64,000 nt of DNA from Ruminococcus flavefaciens (GTDB taxonomy: Bacteria; Bacteroidota; Bacteroidia; Bacteroidales; P3). The position numbers and the translations under genes were made by a program. Under the pieces are notes generated by a model that was not told the origin of the DNA, ran no database searches, and was given only the letters and a program-made list of their open reading frames with translations. This document shows positions 63,996-64,000 of this stretch, one piece after another. Location: assembly GCA_023667315.1 (NCBI GenBank), contig JAMPAI010000009.1, forward strand, positions 16,219 to 80,218, given 5' to 3'. Every line of letters begins with the position of its first letter. The first letter of the stretch is position 1.

Positions 63996-64000
63996 AGAAA

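Overview
The window reads as chromosome of a moderately GC-rich member of the Bacteroidota, most likely order Bacteroidales. The evidence is the many secreted proteins ending in a type IX secretion (T9SS) sorting domain, the typical promoter box TAnnTTTG in front of many genes, the absence of strong Shine-Dalgarno sites, and family-specific genes (DUF4175, DUF4159, a fused DAHP synthase/chorismate mutase, an FHS sugar transporter). I cannot name a genus.

Left part (1-28 kb) is mainly housekeeping. It holds the 5' part of a DUF4175 membrane/coiled-coil gene, an AT-rich gap with DnaA-box-like sites, a RelE-type toxin-antitoxin pair, rlmI, an outer-membrane barrel gene, a nadA - MORN protein - DAHP synthase/chorismate mutase operon, rdgB, pepD, a CvrA-type K+/H+ antiporter, tRNA-Leu(UAG), mnmD, rubrerythrin, an FHS sugar permease, a lipoprotein, tyrS-rsmE-DUF4159, a GIN-domain protein, prfB with its programmed +1 frameshift, secA, and a MATE exporter translationally coupled to a KamB-like P-loop protein.

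Right part (28-64 kb) is almost wholly a T9SS cargo island. A GLUG/Big_2 protein (28.3-32.4 kb) comes first. Next is a tandem array of four large paralogous secreted proteins (32.5-47.6 kb) built from chitobiase-C-terminal-like modules plus at least two module types I cannot name. Each paralog has its own near-identical promoter (20-bp spacer between the -33 and -7 boxes), three have a stem-loop at or near the predicted mRNA 5' end, and all have a double-hairpin 3' end. Between paralogs 2 and 3 lies a 5'-truncated AlbA/HATPase-type gene inserted at a 22-bp repeat. A membrane-anchored TPR/HTH regulator follows (47.7-49.5 kb). Then come a leftward operon of three T9SS cargo genes (two with CxxC thioredoxin-like domains, one subtilisin) and a rightward pair of very large fibronectin-type cargo genes.

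The strongest candidate for something undescribed is the four-paralog array. It combines conserved promoter and RNA-hairpin architecture, nucleotide-level homogenisation between copies, novel modules, and a regulator next door. Its function is not shown by the sequence; a cell-surface or matrix role is inference.
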